From: CAITJF01 sp032654645
Lineage (GTDB): Bacteria > Pseudomonadota > Gammaproteobacteria > Burkholderiales > Gallionellaceae
Reading direction: 5' to 3'
Length of the DNA: 64,000 nucleotides
Assembly: GCA_032654645.1 (NCBI GenBank)
Contig: JAULAW010000015.1
Location: 620,001 to 684,000, forward strand
Position numbers and translations under genes: made by a program. Below are positions 8,609-16,712 of this stretch, piece after piece. The notes under the pieces were generated by a model. It ran no database searches, was not told the DNA's origin, and saw only the letters and a list, made by a program, of their open reading frames with translations. The first letter of the stretch is position 1. Every line of letters begins with the position of its first letter.

Positions 8609-9558
8609 GACTTACCCCCATAACCCACGAGTTGCACACGCGAAAGCGCAGCTATTCGTCCAAAGCCATTCATCCCCTTTACCCAGAAACGAACTGATTT
8701 TCCCAGCCCGAGAGGCAGTATTACCAAGCCAAGCAAACAATAAATCAATCCACCCATTGCTCCGACAAGCGCTTCAAGTATTGCCTGCCAACGCGGGCGA
8801 TTTAGGTTGATGCTGCGCCAATACGTCACCGATGCCCGAAACCGGCGTTCCAGCATGAATCGTAACGACTGTCTCGATTGAGGGACAATCTCGCTAACCG
8901 TTGCATGGTCACACCAGATAAATCGGCCACCGCTTGACTCTACCCATTTGAAATACTCTTGATCTTCACTACCGGACCAAGCAAGCTTTAGATCAAAACA
9001 TTCCGGCTGACGTACCCATAAATTTTTTATTAATGCATTACCTGTTCGAGCATCCCTGCTGCCAATCGAAGTGCCTGTAGGGTAGCGTGGCCGCGTGAAG
9101 TAGTTGCTTTTGATAACCCAATTGGGTGTTCCTTCCGGATATTCCGGCAAGATTGGCCCAAATACGGCATCGGCGTTTTGCGCGATTAGGCTCTCCAGCA
9201 TATAGGCGAGCCAGCGGGGGCTGGCTGTTTCGTCGTCATCAATAAACGCCAGATACTCGCCCTTGGCCAAGCGAACAGTTCGGTTACGGGCAAAGGAGAT
9301 GCCTTGCAACGGTTCAATGTCGTAGTGAATATCGAGCATTGGAAATGACTCTCTTGCCTGATCAACAGCAAATCTTGCCGACCCCGCCGAATCATTGTCT
9401 ACCACGACCACTTCAAATCGAAAGTTGTCGAGCTCCTGTGTAGTAAGGCTCGTGAGCAGCAATGTCAATAGCTGCGGCCGATGATAAGTGCAAACACATA
9501 CACTGATAAGTGGAGTTGTCTGGCTCAAGTCAGGAAGCTTTCCAAAAAGCATAAGCAT
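8605..9558 (-). CDS. GT2-family glycosyltransferase
   Basis: The 317-residue GT-A enzyme shows the N-terminal VCVCTYHRPQLLTLLLTSL, the nucleotide-binding VVVDNDSAG and the metal-binding acidic motif AFIDDDETASPRWLA. The C-terminus contains a hydrophobic segment (GLIYCLLGLVILPLGLG), suggesting membrane attachment. It probably transfers a sugar to the growing repeat unit in the cytoplasm. The start overlaps the wzx 3' end by 29 bp from the first ATG; the second ATG two codons in is equally possible. Donor unknown. Confidence 0.86.
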   Translation of the reverse strand: MLMLFGKLPDLSQTTPLISVCVCTYHRPQLLTLLLTSLTTQELDNFRFEVVVVDNDSAGSARFAVDQARESFPMLDIHYDIEPLQGISFARNRTVRLAKGEYLAFIDDDETASPRWLAYMLESLIAQNADAVFGPILPEYPEGTPNWVIKSNYFTRPRYPTGTSIGSRDARTGNALIKNLWVRQPECFDLKLAWSGSEDQEYFKWVESSGGRFIWCDHATVSEIVPQSRQSLRFMLERRFRASVTYWRSINLNRPRWQAILEALVGAMGGLIYCLLGLVILPLGLGKSVRFWVKGMNGFGRIAALSRVQLVGYGGKS

Positions 9559-10765
9559 GGCGGAATGTGAGCAGCATTTGCACTAATTCAATCAGTATCA
9601 ATACGCCCACTACCATAAGCGTGTTGTACTGAACTGCAATCAGCATTCCAGGGATAACCAGTGCCAGTGATAGCCATGAGATCGAGGTCAATTTTTGGTA
9701 GCCCGCCTCATTCACCATAAGTGTTGCCATGAAAACCGTGCGGGTGAAAGAGAATAAAAAATAAACCGACCATGCCGACACCAGCGGTAATAAATTACGG
9801 TAGCTGGGGCCTAGAAATTGCTCCAAATACGGATATGTCAGAACTATAGCAATTGAGAAAACGGTTAAACCCAGAATGCCCGCGCCTATTGAGAATTTAC
9901 TGGTTTTTCTCATCCGATGTTTTTCTTTTGCGGAAAACCATCGCGAAAAACGTGGTCGCACCAGATTGGACCATGCAGTAATGCACAACACTGCTGGCAT
10001 CAGAAATAGCCGGGCTGCATTAATGTCAGCAACTGCGGACACTCCTAGTGCGACAGCAACAACATACGGGTAAGCATTTAGATTAACCCAAGTCAATGTG
10101 GCACCTTTGAGTGCCCAACGACCGCATTGCCAAAACTCTAGCCATGCAACAGGGTCGAGTCCGGGCTTTGGCAACGGTTTGCCGTGATTAACTAATCTGA
10201 CAGCCAAAGGAGCGATACCGGCCACCCCGGTAAAAAACAGTACCCATACAGCATGGACAGCAGACTGCGAATAGAGCCACGTCACTCCTGAAAGTAGGAT
10301 GCCGCCGTAAATCAAATCACCGAAAAGGGCTATCCCAGCCATGCCTTGAACATATTGGGCTGACCTTGCTGCTTCGCGGGCAATTGTGCCAACTACGGCG
10401 AAAGCGAATGCCGCACCCAAAACAGGATTGATGGTTTGCCGAACCATCCACTGATATATAAGCAATCCGAAAAAAGTGACTCCGAACAGGATGGCGGAAA
10501 ATGCTGCCTGCCCCCAAACCATCGTCTGCATTATCCTCTCTTGCTCCCCCAATTTCCTGGATGGGAAAAGAGTGGTGAACGGTGAAAGGAACAATGCATT
10601 TTGTACGCCTTGAACTAAGAATAATGGCGTCAAAAGGAGAAGATAAATGCCATACTCACTTTTATCGGCACCGCGAATAAAAGCAATTGCGATGGCAAAA
10701 CTGATAAAGCTTAGCCATGCCTGATCAATAGCCGCCAGCGCCCCGACGCGAAACCATGCCTTCAT
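9530..10765 (-). CDS. Wzx-type polysaccharide flippase
   Basis: The 411-residue protein has about twelve hydrophobic segments arranged as in MOP-superfamily flippases, with an N-terminal block (FISFAIAIAFIRGADKSEYG) characteristic of polysaccharide exporters. It would flip undecaprenyl-PP-linked repeat units across the inner membrane for the downstream polymerase. Its ATG overlaps the stop of the truncated fcl fragment as ATGA, so the ancestral operon ran fcl-wzx-GT2-wzy-BNR-acetyltransferase-GT4-GT26. Confidence 0.83.
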   Translation of the reverse strand: MKAWFRVGALAAIDQAWLSFISFAIAIAFIRGADKSEYGIYLLLLTPLFLVQGVQNALFLSPFTTLFPSRKLGEQERIMQTMVWGQAAFSAILFGVTFFGLLIYQWMVRQTINPVLGAAFAFAVVGTIAREAARSAQYVQGMAGIALFGDLIYGGILLSGVTWLYSQSAVHAVWVLFFTGVAGIAPLAVRLVNHGKPLPKPGLDPVAWLEFWQCGRWALKGATLTWVNLNAYPYVVAVALGVSAVADINAARLFLMPAVLCITAWSNLVRPRFSRWFSAKEKHRMRKTSKFSIGAGILGLTVFSIAIVLTYPYLEQFLGPSYRNLLPLVSAWSVYFLFSFTRTVFMATLMVNEAGYQKLTSISWLSLALVIPGMLIAVQYNTLMVVGVLILIELVQMLLTFRHAYAFWKAS

Positions 10766-10983
10766 TGATAATTATCTTGAAAAAAAGTTTTGTAAGCGCT
10801 GCTAATGCCTGCACGCAATTTGACAGACTCTCGCCATCCAAGGTTGTGCAGCCGCGCGACATCCATCAACTTCCTCGGCGTCCCATCCGGCTTGGTCGCG
10901 TCAAACACGATCTCACCCATGTAGCCCACTACTTGCTTTACCGTTTCCGCCAGTTCTCTGATGGTGACATCTTCGCCTAGCAC
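10762..10983 (-). pseudogene. 3' fragment of GDP-L-fucose synthase gene (copy 1)
   Basis: The frame carries only the C-terminal region of Fcl: DVTIRELAETVKQVVGYMG, KPDGTPRKLMDVARLHNLGW and AGISSAYKTFFQDNYQ. The remaining two thirds, with the Rossmann and catalytic parts, are missing. The tail differs from fcl copies 2 and 3, so this is the original operon gene rather than part of their duplication. Upstream, 10984-11206 is open in a fused frame but unrelated to Fcl. It contains a stretch reading GGGFKFCTLSSELL in another frame that vaguely resembles a DNA methylase motif and that I cannot assign. Confidence 0.8.
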
Positions 10984-11206
10984 ACCTTTTGCAAAGGGAG
11001 GTATGAAGGAGAGCTCGTTGGGCGCATTAGGCGATAGCCGCAGAATGTGCACTTTGGTGGCATGGGTCATGTCGCTGCGAATCTGCCCGGCGGCGGTAAG
11101 GCGGTAAACAGCAGCTCGCTGGACAGCGTGCAGAACTTGAATCCACCACCCAGCCCGGCAATTGCTTCCCCCTGACATCAACAAAACCTTTCGCTTTGCA
11201 GCAAAA

Positions 11207-11548
11207 TCATTCATGTATCACCAGTGCATCGCGGGTAATTTCAACAAAGCGATTAGCGGCAAAGGCGGCTTCGATCCCGGTTAAATTGGCTCGCACCAGT
11301 TTTCCCAATTCGGAATTGGATATATTGCCGGTAGAAATCAGCACAGCGGTGGCTCGCGGGTAAGCCTGCACAAAATCATCGTCCTTGCTCACCACAACGC
11401 GTCCATCCTGCATGGCGCGCGCAACAACCTCATTGTCCGGTGTCCGGTTTTTCAACGGCAAATCGAGCGTATGCAACGCATCATGCCCCGCCCCGGCTAT
11501 CCAAATCACGAAACGCCGGGGCAACTGTGCATCAATGAGGAATCTCAT
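11207..11548 (-). CDS. DUF5615 PIN-like toxin
   Basis: The 113-residue protein begins MRFLIDAQLPRRFVIWIAG and contains VVSKDDDFVQAYPR, the acidic residues that mark the DUF5615 (Mut7-C-like) PIN fold. Members are putative RNases paired with DUF433 antitoxins. Its ATG overlaps the stop of the DUF433 gene by 4 bp, so the two are co-translated. It looks intact. Confidence 0.88.
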   Translation of the reverse strand: MRFLIDAQLPRRFVIWIAGAGHDALHTLDLPLKNRTPDNEVVARAMQDGRVVVSKDDDFVQAYPRATAVLISTGNISNSELGKLVRANLTGIEAAFAANRFVEITRDALVIHE

Positions 11549-11775
11549 GCAGCCAAACGCTCCAGCCGCTTCACATGCGTCAAGCGTGCGGCATAGGACA
11601 GCGCTGCCAGAATGTCCTCGCGTTCCAGGTCTTCGTAGTCAGCCAGTATCTCCTCGGTGCTCATGCCGCTAGCCAACCACTCCAGCACGTTTTCCACCGG
11701 ATAGCGCAACCCGCGAATGCATGGCTTGCCATGACAAATTGCCGGGTCAATCGTGATGCGTTCATTCATTTTCAT
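11545..11775 (-). CDS. DUF433 antitoxin
   Basis: The 76-residue protein has the canonical DUF433 sequence: ITIDPAICHGKPCIRGLR, a helix-turn-helix-like LEWLASGMSTEEILADYEDL, then REDILAALSYAA. It is the antitoxin and probable autorepressor of the DUF5615 toxin downstream. From 11776 to 11890 I see only the presumed promoter and the target of a MITE. Confidence 0.9.
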   Translation of the reverse strand: MKMNERITIDPAICHGKPCIRGLRYPVENVLEWLASGMSTEEILADYEDLEREDILAALSYAARLTHVKRLERLAA

Positions 11776-11890
11776 TGCCTCCTGAAAAATTACATTGCCA
11801 GTTTATATCGTCAGCACATAGGGTGTCTGCTTGAAAGCGATCCGCTCCCGCCCCAATCGCGCCGCCCACAACCGACACACGGAGGCATAA

Positions 11891-12000
11891 GGGCACCTCT
11901 ATAAATTCATATTTCGTCGCTCCCGCGTAGGCGGGAGCCCAGTTAAATCAACAAGCTGGATTCCCGCCTTCGCGGGAATGACGAATTTTTAGAGGTGCCC
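11891..12000. mobile_element. MITE family C, copy 1
   Basis: This 110-bp element is bounded by inverted GGGCACCTCTA termini and flanked by the 4-bp duplication ATAA (11887-11890 and 12001-12004). Inside are two hairpins, CTCCCGCGTAGGCGGGAG and TTCCCGCCTTCGCGGGAA, joined by the linker AGTTAAATCAACAAGCTGG. There is no ORF. Other copies lie at 21730-21865 and 23624-23734, with a degenerate half copy at 58152-58221. Confidence 0.85.
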
Positions 12001-12005
12001 ATAAA

Positions 12006-12087
12006 TTATCTTCGCTCCGTCATCCGCCAGCAACGGGGTTGCTGATGCAGTGGCGGCGCTTTGAACTGGGTGTTTGCCGTTAGTCAT
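12006..12087 (-). pseudogene. duplicated 5' end of the yhcG-like gene
   Basis: From an ATG at 12087 the frame reads MTNGKHPVQSAATASATPLL, nearly the same as the start of the full yhcG-like gene at 13441 (MTNGKHATASATPLLAD). It is cut off by MITE-C copy 1. This is a truncated duplicate of the first ~20 codons, separated from its full-length relative by an fcl fragment. Confidence 0.75.
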
Positions 12088-12090
12088 TTG

Positions 12091-12146
12091 TTGTAAGTCG
12101 GGTTTCAACCCGACGCTGTTTTGCCGGACTAAAGTCCGACCTACAA
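12091..12146. repeat. twin-hairpin repeat
   Basis: Two imperfect palindromes, GTCGGGTTTCAACCCGAC and GTCGGACTTTAGTCCGGC when read on the minus strand, sit between the outer inverted ends TTGTAAGTC and GACCTACAA. The layout is that of a small non-coding palindromic repeat. Only one copy is in the window and no target duplication is clear. Confidence 0.6.
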
Positions 12147-12167
12147 GTACGGCCTGTTGGGTAGTGT

Positions 12168-12395
12168 TCATATCTTGCTCAACATATCCCGATAAGACAG
12201 CCCGATACCATCCTTCAGCAGCATGGTGCGCTTCCACCCCAGCACATTAATGCGCGATACATCCATCAACTTCCTCGGCGTCCCATCCGGCTTGGTCGAA
12301 TCAAAGACGATCTCACCCATGTAGCCCACCACTTGCTTTACCGTTTCCGCCAGTTCTCCGATGGTGACATCTTCGCCTATGGTGAGTTTGTTCAT
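12168..12395 (-). pseudogene. 3' fragment of GDP-L-fucose synthase gene (copy 2)
   Basis: This 75-codon frame starts with an ATG overlapping the yhcG stop (ATGA) and encodes TIGEDVTIGELAETVKQV, PDGTPRKLMDVSRINVLGW and KDGIGLSYRDMLSKI. It is nearly identical to the last quarter of the intact fcl at 16713, and the similarity continues past the stop (ATGAACACTACCCAACAGG). It is a recent segmental duplicate rather than a functional enzyme. Confidence 0.85.
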
Positions 12396-13441
12396 GCCGC
12401 GTCACCGATATTAAGTTTAGCTTTCGCCAATTCGATTGATTGGTGAAGCTTGGCTTGCAGCACTTCGCGCGCGGGCAGTTGGGTGAGGTAGTCTGCCACG
12501 CGAATGTTGCTTCGTTCTAGTTGCAATAGTTCGATATGTTCATGGTTTTTGCCGGTGCAAAGGATCAGCCCAATGGGTGTTGCTTCGCCTTCTATTTGTT
12601 CGTGCTTTTCCAGGTAGCGCAAATAAAGCTCCATTTGGCCTTTGTGGGCGGCTTCAAATTCGCCAACTTTGAGGTTAATGGCGATCAATCGGCGCAGGCG
12701 GCGGTGATAAAAAAGCAGGTCGATGTAGTAGTCGCGGGTATCAATGGTGATACGCTTTTGCCGGGCGATGAAGGCGAAGTCGCTACCCAATTCGCAGATG
12801 AATCGTTGCAACTCGGCCAGGATGGCTGTTTCAAGGTCTTTTTCAGAATAGCTGTCGCTCAAGCCCAAGAAGTCCAACACATAGGGATCGCGGAAGGTAA
12901 GGTCAGCGGATTGTCGGCCTTGGTTGCGCAGTTGCGCAAGGTCTTGCCGGATGGTTTCTTCGGGTTTTTTTGAGATGGCGGTACGTTCAAACAGCATGGA
13001 GTTGATGCGCTCTTGCAACTGGCGAACGCTCCAATGCTCTACGCGGCAAATTTCGATGTAGAAGTCGCGCTTGAGGGGTTCATCTATTTGAATGATCAAC
13101 CGCAAATGTGACCAGCTCAATTCGGAACACAGTGTGTGCAGAATCTGCGCATCAGGAAAAACTTCGGCAACACGCAGGCAATAGCGCAATTGACGCTCGC
13201 CCCACCCTTTGCCAAATTCGATGGTAAGTTGCTTGGCGAGTTCGGCAATGACTTGCTTGCCGTATTCGGCGCGTTGCCCTTGCAGGAGTTCGACGTTCAC
13301 CCGGTTGCCAATTTGCCAATAGAGCTGGGTCAGCTCGGCATTAACGGCGCTGGCAACTCTTAGTCGCGCGGCATCAATCATCTGGCGAACGTCCGCCAGC
13401 AACGGGGTTGCTGATGCAGTGGCGTGTTTGCCGTTGGTCAT
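12392..13441 (-). CDS. YhcG/DUF1016-family PDDEXK nuclease-like protein
   Basis: The 349-residue protein has the N-terminal DUF1016 domain (LYWQIGNRVNVELLQGQRA, YGKQVIAELAKQL, FGKGWGERQLRYC) and a C-terminal PDDEXK-like nuclease domain (YYIDLLFYHRRLRRLIAINL, then KVGEFEAAHKGQMELYL). Family members are associated with restriction and mobile DNA. In the nuclease core D-x(11)-L-K replaces the usual E-x-K (INLKVGEF), so activity should be tested rather than assumed. A truncated copy of its 5' end lies downstream. Confidence 0.85.
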   Translation of the reverse strand: MTNGKHATASATPLLADVRQMIDAARLRVASAVNAELTQLYWQIGNRVNVELLQGQRAEYGKQVIAELAKQLTIEFGKGWGERQLRYCLRVAEVFPDAQILHTLCSELSWSHLRLIIQIDEPLKRDFYIEICRVEHWSVRQLQERINSMLFERTAISKKPEETIRQDLAQLRNQGRQSADLTFRDPYVLDFLGLSDSYSEKDLETAILAELQRFICELGSDFAFIARQKRITIDTRDYYIDLLFYHRRLRRLIAINLKVGEFEAAHKGQMELYLRYLEKHEQIEGEATPIGLILCTGKNHEHIELLQLERSNIRVADYLTQLPAREVLQAKLHQSIELAKAKLNIGDAA

Positions 13442-13470
13442 TTTATGAGCTTGCCATTATTTGTCACGAC

Positions 13471-13629
13471 TCAATCCTTCTCGAACAGATCGCGGCTATA
13501 GACTTTATCAGCCACATCGCGGATATCATTGGTGATGCGGTTGGCCACAAACACACGGCCTGTTGGGTAGCCGGCAAGGTAGGCGCCGTCCTGGCCGGTG
13601 ATACCGGTGATAAGAGCAATTCTCGTCAT
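13471..13629 (-). pseudogene. 5' fragment of GDP-mannose 4,6-dehydratase gene, fused to unknown sequence
   Basis: From the ATG at 13629 the first codons read MTRIALITGITGQDGAYLA, the invariant NAD(P)-binding start of Gmd. Immediately afterwards the sequence changes to GRVFVANRITNDIRD and ends DLFEKD, which I do not recognise. The change occurs at the string CTACCCAACAGGCCGT, also present downstream of fcl copies 2 and 3, so recombination at that string is likely. The Gmd piece is about 19 codons and cannot be functional. Confidence 0.7.
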
Positions 13630-13719
13630 ATGATAACTATCCCAATAAAAATTATAAGGTAGTGCTGCCAATCAATCGTTTTCTGTTTTCAGGTGATAGC
13701 GCCTTTAATAAAACTCTAA

Positions 13720-13828
13720 GGAAGCGCAGATTTATTCGGTTTTGTCGTTCCCGCGAAGGCGGGAACCCAGTCAAATAAAGGCACTGGATCCCCGCCTACG
13801 CGGGGATGACGAATTGATCCGTGTTTCC
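13720..13828 (+). mobile_element. MITE family B, copy 2
   Basis: A 109-bp element, GGAAGCGCAGATTTATTCGG to CCGTGTTTCC, flanked by perfect CTAA duplications (13716-13719 and 13829-13832). It lies inside the epsI remnant, before the codons for its last ~20 residues. Confidence 0.88.
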
Positions 13829-14089
13829 CTAATGAAATTTTCCTGCACTGGATATGCGTTCTCCTCATCACCCAGGCTGGAAACCCGGAAGATCATGCCA
13901 TCCGGCACTTTTCCGGTCAGGCCATATTTCATTTGCGCCAGTTTCCATTTAAGGCTGTTGACGGCTACCGTGTCACCTACGGTTAGCCAGTAGATTATCG
14001 GCTCAACTCTGGCGCCTTGTGTTGCCAATAATCGCTTGACCGGAATATGTCCGAATCCCGTATCGAACATTCCGGTAGCCATCTTTAAG

Positions 14090-14198
14090 GGAAGCGCAGA
14101 TTTATTCGGTTTTGTCGTTCCCGCGTAGGCGGGAACCCAGTCAAATAAAGGCACTGGATCCCCGCCTACGCGGGGATGACGAATTGATCCGTGTTTCC
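14090..14198 (+). mobile_element. MITE family B, copy 3
   Basis: A 109-bp element nearly identical to copy 2, inserted in the middle of the same epsI remnant. Flanks are TAAG and TTAA, so the target duplication is not clean here. Confidence 0.85.
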
Positions 14199-14274
14199 TT
14201 AATATCTGAAATCCTTGTGCCGGATAGCGCACCTCCGGTTTGTGCACCTGCATGGAATCCATGGTAAATTTGTT

Positions 14275-14479
14275 CTATTCCGTAACCCATTGATTTACCA
14301 TTTTGCGTAAGCGCGTTTCAAAACATAACCAGATGACTTTATAAAGTTTTTTCTTGGTGCTTCTTGGGCGAGACGAGCCAACCGACGCACTGGAAAGCAT
14401 GAGCGCACCGTGTTCCGTGAACACGCACATAGGTGCGTAACGACGACCAATCCGTCCTTTTGAGGTCACATAATGTGAT
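14275..14479 (-). pseudogene. ORF6N-domain protein fragment
   Basis: The minus strand encodes LKSHYVTSKGRIGRRYAPM followed by VFTEHGALMLSSA. This resembles the central motif of phage-type ORF6N/KilA-N-associated proteins (R..PYAFTEHG..ML). No start codon or N-terminal part remains, because the 5' side abuts MITE-A copy 2. It is probably a phage- or plasmid-derived remnant. Confidence 0.5.
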
Positions 14480-14484
14480 TTCAA

Positions 14485-14722
14485 CCTGAAAACCTCGGTT
14501 GAAAATAAACCGGCAGAGGGTAAACCCTCATCCCCAGCCCTTCCCCCCGAGGGGGAAGGGAGCAAAGCCCCTCTCCCTCGGGGAGAGGGGTTGGGGAGAT
14601 AACCAGCCACTTGGTTGCCGCCTTTTGGCAACCTAGTGGAATGGCTAGTAGTTCCATCAGGGAGAAGCTGCGCCCATATTGATTCCCCTGTAAATTGCAT
14701 GTTCTCAACTGAGGAATTTAGG
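14485..14722. mobile_element. MITE family A, copy 2
   Basis: A 238-bp relative of the element at 2680, in opposite orientation, with ends CCTGAAAACCTCGGTTGA and (reverse complement) CCTAAATTCCTCAGTTGAG. The 5-bp duplication TTCAA is at 14480-14484 and 14723-14727. It is longer than copy 1 because of an extra hairpin segment (GCCATTCCACTAGGTTGCC and neighbours on the minus strand) that also appears inside amgK. It inserted exactly over the DUF2442 stop codon, and the duplicated TTCAA regenerates the TGA. Confidence 0.85.
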
Positions 14723-14723
14723 T

Positions 14724-15008
14724 TCAATTCAACACCCGTTCGCCATTGACGATAATGGGTTTGCCCGATGCGAACGAATATAAAACATCCGGGCATACGT
14801 CCGCGCCGTTTGGCCAAACGATGGTGCCTAATTCGGGTTCTACCCGAACCTGCCTGAAATAGTTGTCATCCATCAGCGGGGAAAAGACGCCAGAATAGCG
14901 TTCGATCACGCGATCCATATCCACGACGGCATGCAGACCGTCGGCAAAGGTCAAGTCAAGCCTGCGGTTTTCCAGCGGACGAACGCCAGTTACATCAATC
15001 ATGAACAT
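14724..15008 (-). CDS. DUF2442 protein
   Basis: The 94-residue protein matches DUF2442: VRPLENRRLDLTFADGLHA, then VDMDRVI and FRQVRVEPELGTIVWPNGAD, ending in a DV.. region. Members co-occur with DUF4160 proteins and are suspected to act as the second component of a toxin-antitoxin-like pair. It starts 3 bp after the DUF4160 stop. The MITE behind it leaves the coding sequence complete. Confidence 0.9.
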   Translation of the reverse strand: MFMIDVTGVRPLENRRLDLTFADGLHAVVDMDRVIERYSGVFSPLMDDNYFRQVRVEPELGTIVWPNGADVCPDVLYSFASGKPIIVNGERVLN

Positions 15009-15011
15009 GGT

Positions 15012-15272
15012 TTACTCCAGAGGTGCGATGCGTTTCAGTTCAGCTTGTTGCCGGGCCAATTCCCAATCCGCCATCAGTTCGTTTTGATGAATACTGGCCC
15101 ACTCCATCACCAGGCCCATAACGCGCGGCGGCAACCTCCCCGCCAGCAGCGACAGCGCCTGGATGCCGATTTCTGCTTTGTGCTCGTTATAACGCACATG
15201 AAAATGCGGCGGATTGTGTTCGTCGTAGAACATTGCGATGATGATTCCGAAGAAGCGGCTAATTTCCGGCAT
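15012..15272 (-). CDS. DUF4160 protein
   Basis: The 86-residue protein carries the diagnostic FFGIIIAMFYDEHNPPHFHV, then RYNEHKAEIGI. DUF4160 genes typically precede DUF2442 genes, as here. The C-terminal half (ADWELARQQAELKRIAPLE) is normal for the family. Function is unproven; a toxin-antitoxin role is the usual suggestion. Confidence 0.92.
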   Translation of the reverse strand: MPEISRFFGIIIAMFYDEHNPPHFHVRYNEHKAEIGIQALSLLAGRLPPRVMGLVMEWASIHQNELMADWELARQQAELKRIAPLE

Positions 15273-15339
15273 GGCGATTCCTTATACAGGCAAGTGAACT
15301 TGATGTCGAAATCAAGAAGCACGCTATGGCAACTGCCAC

Positions 15340-15425
15340 ATAATACCGCCCATTATGGAAATATATCCCAATATAAATTAATCCCAAATAGTCCATTAGG
15401 ACGTAACTGCATCATTGATCCTAAA
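15340..15425. repeat. dispersed AT-rich repeat (ATCCCAAATAGTCCATTAGG type)
   Basis: A string of about 60 bp (ATATATCCCAATATAAATTA, then ATCCCAAATAGTCCATTAGG and ACGTAACTGCATCATTG) recurs at 17820-17867, where it is split by the ISAs1 element and continues at 19872, and in a diverged form at 28474-28516. The wider stretch 15273-15609 holds no gene that I can support. Confidence 0.6.
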
Positions 15426-15609
15426 CCGGGCAAGCCGGAACCAAACAGGTGAAAGTGAATTTGAGGCAACAATAACCCTTCGGTAATGCGAGCAAATTTG
15501 GACGATTCACCGATTCACGCCCGCCCGATTTGTTCCTGCGCAAGGCAGGTGTGTTTGGAGCCTTCCGGGACGTTTTTTGTGTACACATCACACCCTCCTC
15601 TGCCTCTAG

Positions 15610-15718
15610 GGAAGCGCAGATTTATTCGGCTTTGTCGTTCCCGCGTAGGCGGGAACCCAGACAAATAAAGGCACTGGATCCCCGCCTACGCGGGGATGAC
15701 GAATTAATCGGTGTTTCC
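15610..15718 (+). mobile_element. MITE family B, copy 4
   Basis: A 109-bp element with ends GGAAGCGCAGATTTATTCGG and GGTGTTTCC, flanked by CTAG (left) and CTGG (right), a one-mismatch target duplication. Confidence 0.85.
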
Positions 15719-15733
15719 CTGGTATGGCAAGCA

Positions 15734-15882
15734 CAGGGTAAATTTGTTCTCGAAAATCACGTAGGGTGGGTAGACAGGTTTTTCGTCTGCCCACGCGGTT
15801 TGGAATCCGCGTGGGCACAAAAACGTGCCCACCCTACGGTCATTGATTATTATCGTTAATTTCAGAGAACAAATTTACCCTG
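15734..15882. mobile_element. MITE family D, copy 1
   Basis: A 149-bp element with perfect 18-bp terminal inverted repeats CAGGGTAAATTTGTTCTC and a 9-bp target duplication TGGCAAGCA (15725-15733 and 15883-15891). Internally it has GTAGGGTGGG/CCCACCCTAC arms and a CCACGCGG...CCGCGTGG hairpin. A 9-bp duplication points to a different parent transposase from families A-C. It lies just upstream of the mazEF promoter. Confidence 0.88.
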
Positions 15883-15970
15883 TGGCAAGCATACCAGAAA
15901 TTGACATATTGTGTGCATTCAGTAATACTGTATGCACACCATGAAACACACTCTTACAAGGAAACCAGTT

Positions 15971-16228
15971 ATGGCAAGCACCCCTTACCAGCGATTTGCG
16001 ATCACTGTGCCGGAACGCTTGGCATCGCAAATTGAGCGCGCCTGTGAAGCGGAAGGGCGCAACCGCTCAGAGTTTTTCCGGGAAGCGGTGCGCGTTTACT
16101 TTGCAACAAAATCACGCGAGCCACAGTTCCTTATGCCGACGGGTGATGAGGAGCGTGCAGATAATCCATTCCATACGTTTACTGAATGGAATTCAGAAGC
16201 AGACAGCATCTATGACACGCTCCGCTAA
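15971..16228 (+). CDS. ribbon-helix-helix antitoxin (MazE-like)
   Basis: This is an 85-residue protein from the ATG at 15971, which is preceded by AAGGAAA at a good distance. The N-terminal RHH motif reads QRFAITVPERLASQIERAC, then RNRSEFFREAVRVYF. The acidic C-terminal tail is the part that normally wraps the toxin. An in-frame ATG at 15932 adds 13 residues but lacks a ribosome-binding site. It overlaps the toxin gene by 17 bp. Confidence 0.85.
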   Translation: MASTPYQRFAITVPERLASQIERACEAEGRNRSEFFREAVRVYFATKSREPQFLMPTGDEERADNPFHTFTEWNSEADSIYDTLR

Positions 16229-16577
16229 GCCACGATTTCAGCCGTGGGACGTGGTGCTTGTCCCCTTCCCATACACGGAGCGCAACTACACCAAGGCGCG
16301 TCCCGCTCTGATTGTTTCAACCGATGCCTTAAGCACAAAAACGGGAAAATATTTCCTGGCGATGATTACGAGCGCACAACACACGCGAACCTATGGGGAC
16401 GTCCTGATTAGTGATCTCAAACTTGCTGGATTGCCCGGTGAATCCATTGTACGCCCGAGCAAGATTGCCACCTTCGAGGAAGCATCATTCGTGCGACGCA
16501 CTGGCACCATGGCGGTCAAAGACCGGGAAGCGGTATCAGCACAACTGCGCGAGCTTCTGTGTGTTGAAGAACGCTAA
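16212..16577 (+). CDS. MazF/PemK-family endoribonuclease toxin
   Basis: The 121-residue toxin shows WDVVLVPFPYTERNYTKARP, then ALIVSTDAL, and a later RPSKIATFEEASFVRRTG, the conserved core of MazF/PemK RNases. It would cleave mRNA when freed from the upstream antitoxin. The start lies inside the antitoxin gene, typical translational coupling. Its TAA is the last part of the CTAA target duplicated by MITE-B copy 5, so the reading frame is preserved. Confidence 0.9.
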   Translation: MTRSAKPRFQPWDVVLVPFPYTERNYTKARPALIVSTDALSTKTGKYFLAMITSAQHTRTYGDVLISDLKLAGLPGESIVRPSKIATFEEASFVRRTGTMAVKDREAVSAQLRELLCVEER

Positions 16578-16686
16578 GGAAGCGCAGATTTATTCGGTTT
16601 TGTCGTTCCCGCGAAGGCGGGAACCCAGTCAAATAAAGGCACTGGATCCCCGCCTACGCGGGGATGACGAATTAATCCGTGTTTCC
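16578..16686 (+). mobile_element. MITE family B, copy 5
   Basis: A 109-bp element with perfect CTAA duplications at 16574-16577 and 16687-16690, the left one containing the mazF stop codon. Its hairpins could also serve as a transcription barrier between mazF and the convergent fcl gene. Confidence 0.88.
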
Positions 16687-16712
16687 CTAAAGTGCGGCCT
16701 ATTGGGTAGTGT

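Larger units (their letters stand above)
13652..14259 (-). pseudogene. partial epsI copy carrying two MITE-B insertions
   Basis: The reading SMQVHKPEVRYPAQGFQIL, then TGMFDTGFGHIPVKRLLA, VSSLGDEENAYPVQENF and LSPENRKRLIGSTTL follows the second half of the intact epsI at 20136-20819 almost residue for residue. It lacks the first ~100 codons and is interrupted by two MITE-B copies (14090-14198 and 13720-13828). Both the truncation and the insertions make it non-functional. Confidence 0.9.

Noticed and set aside
10984..11206. DNA methyltransferase remnant (GGGFKFCTL motif)
   Set aside because: The motif is short, out of frame with its surroundings and has no supporting catalytic motif.
13720..16686. 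Repeated hairpins that could be mistaken for a CRISPR array
   Set aside because: Spacing is irregular, units are 109 bp with terminal inverted repeats and target duplications, and there are no uniform spacers or cas genes.
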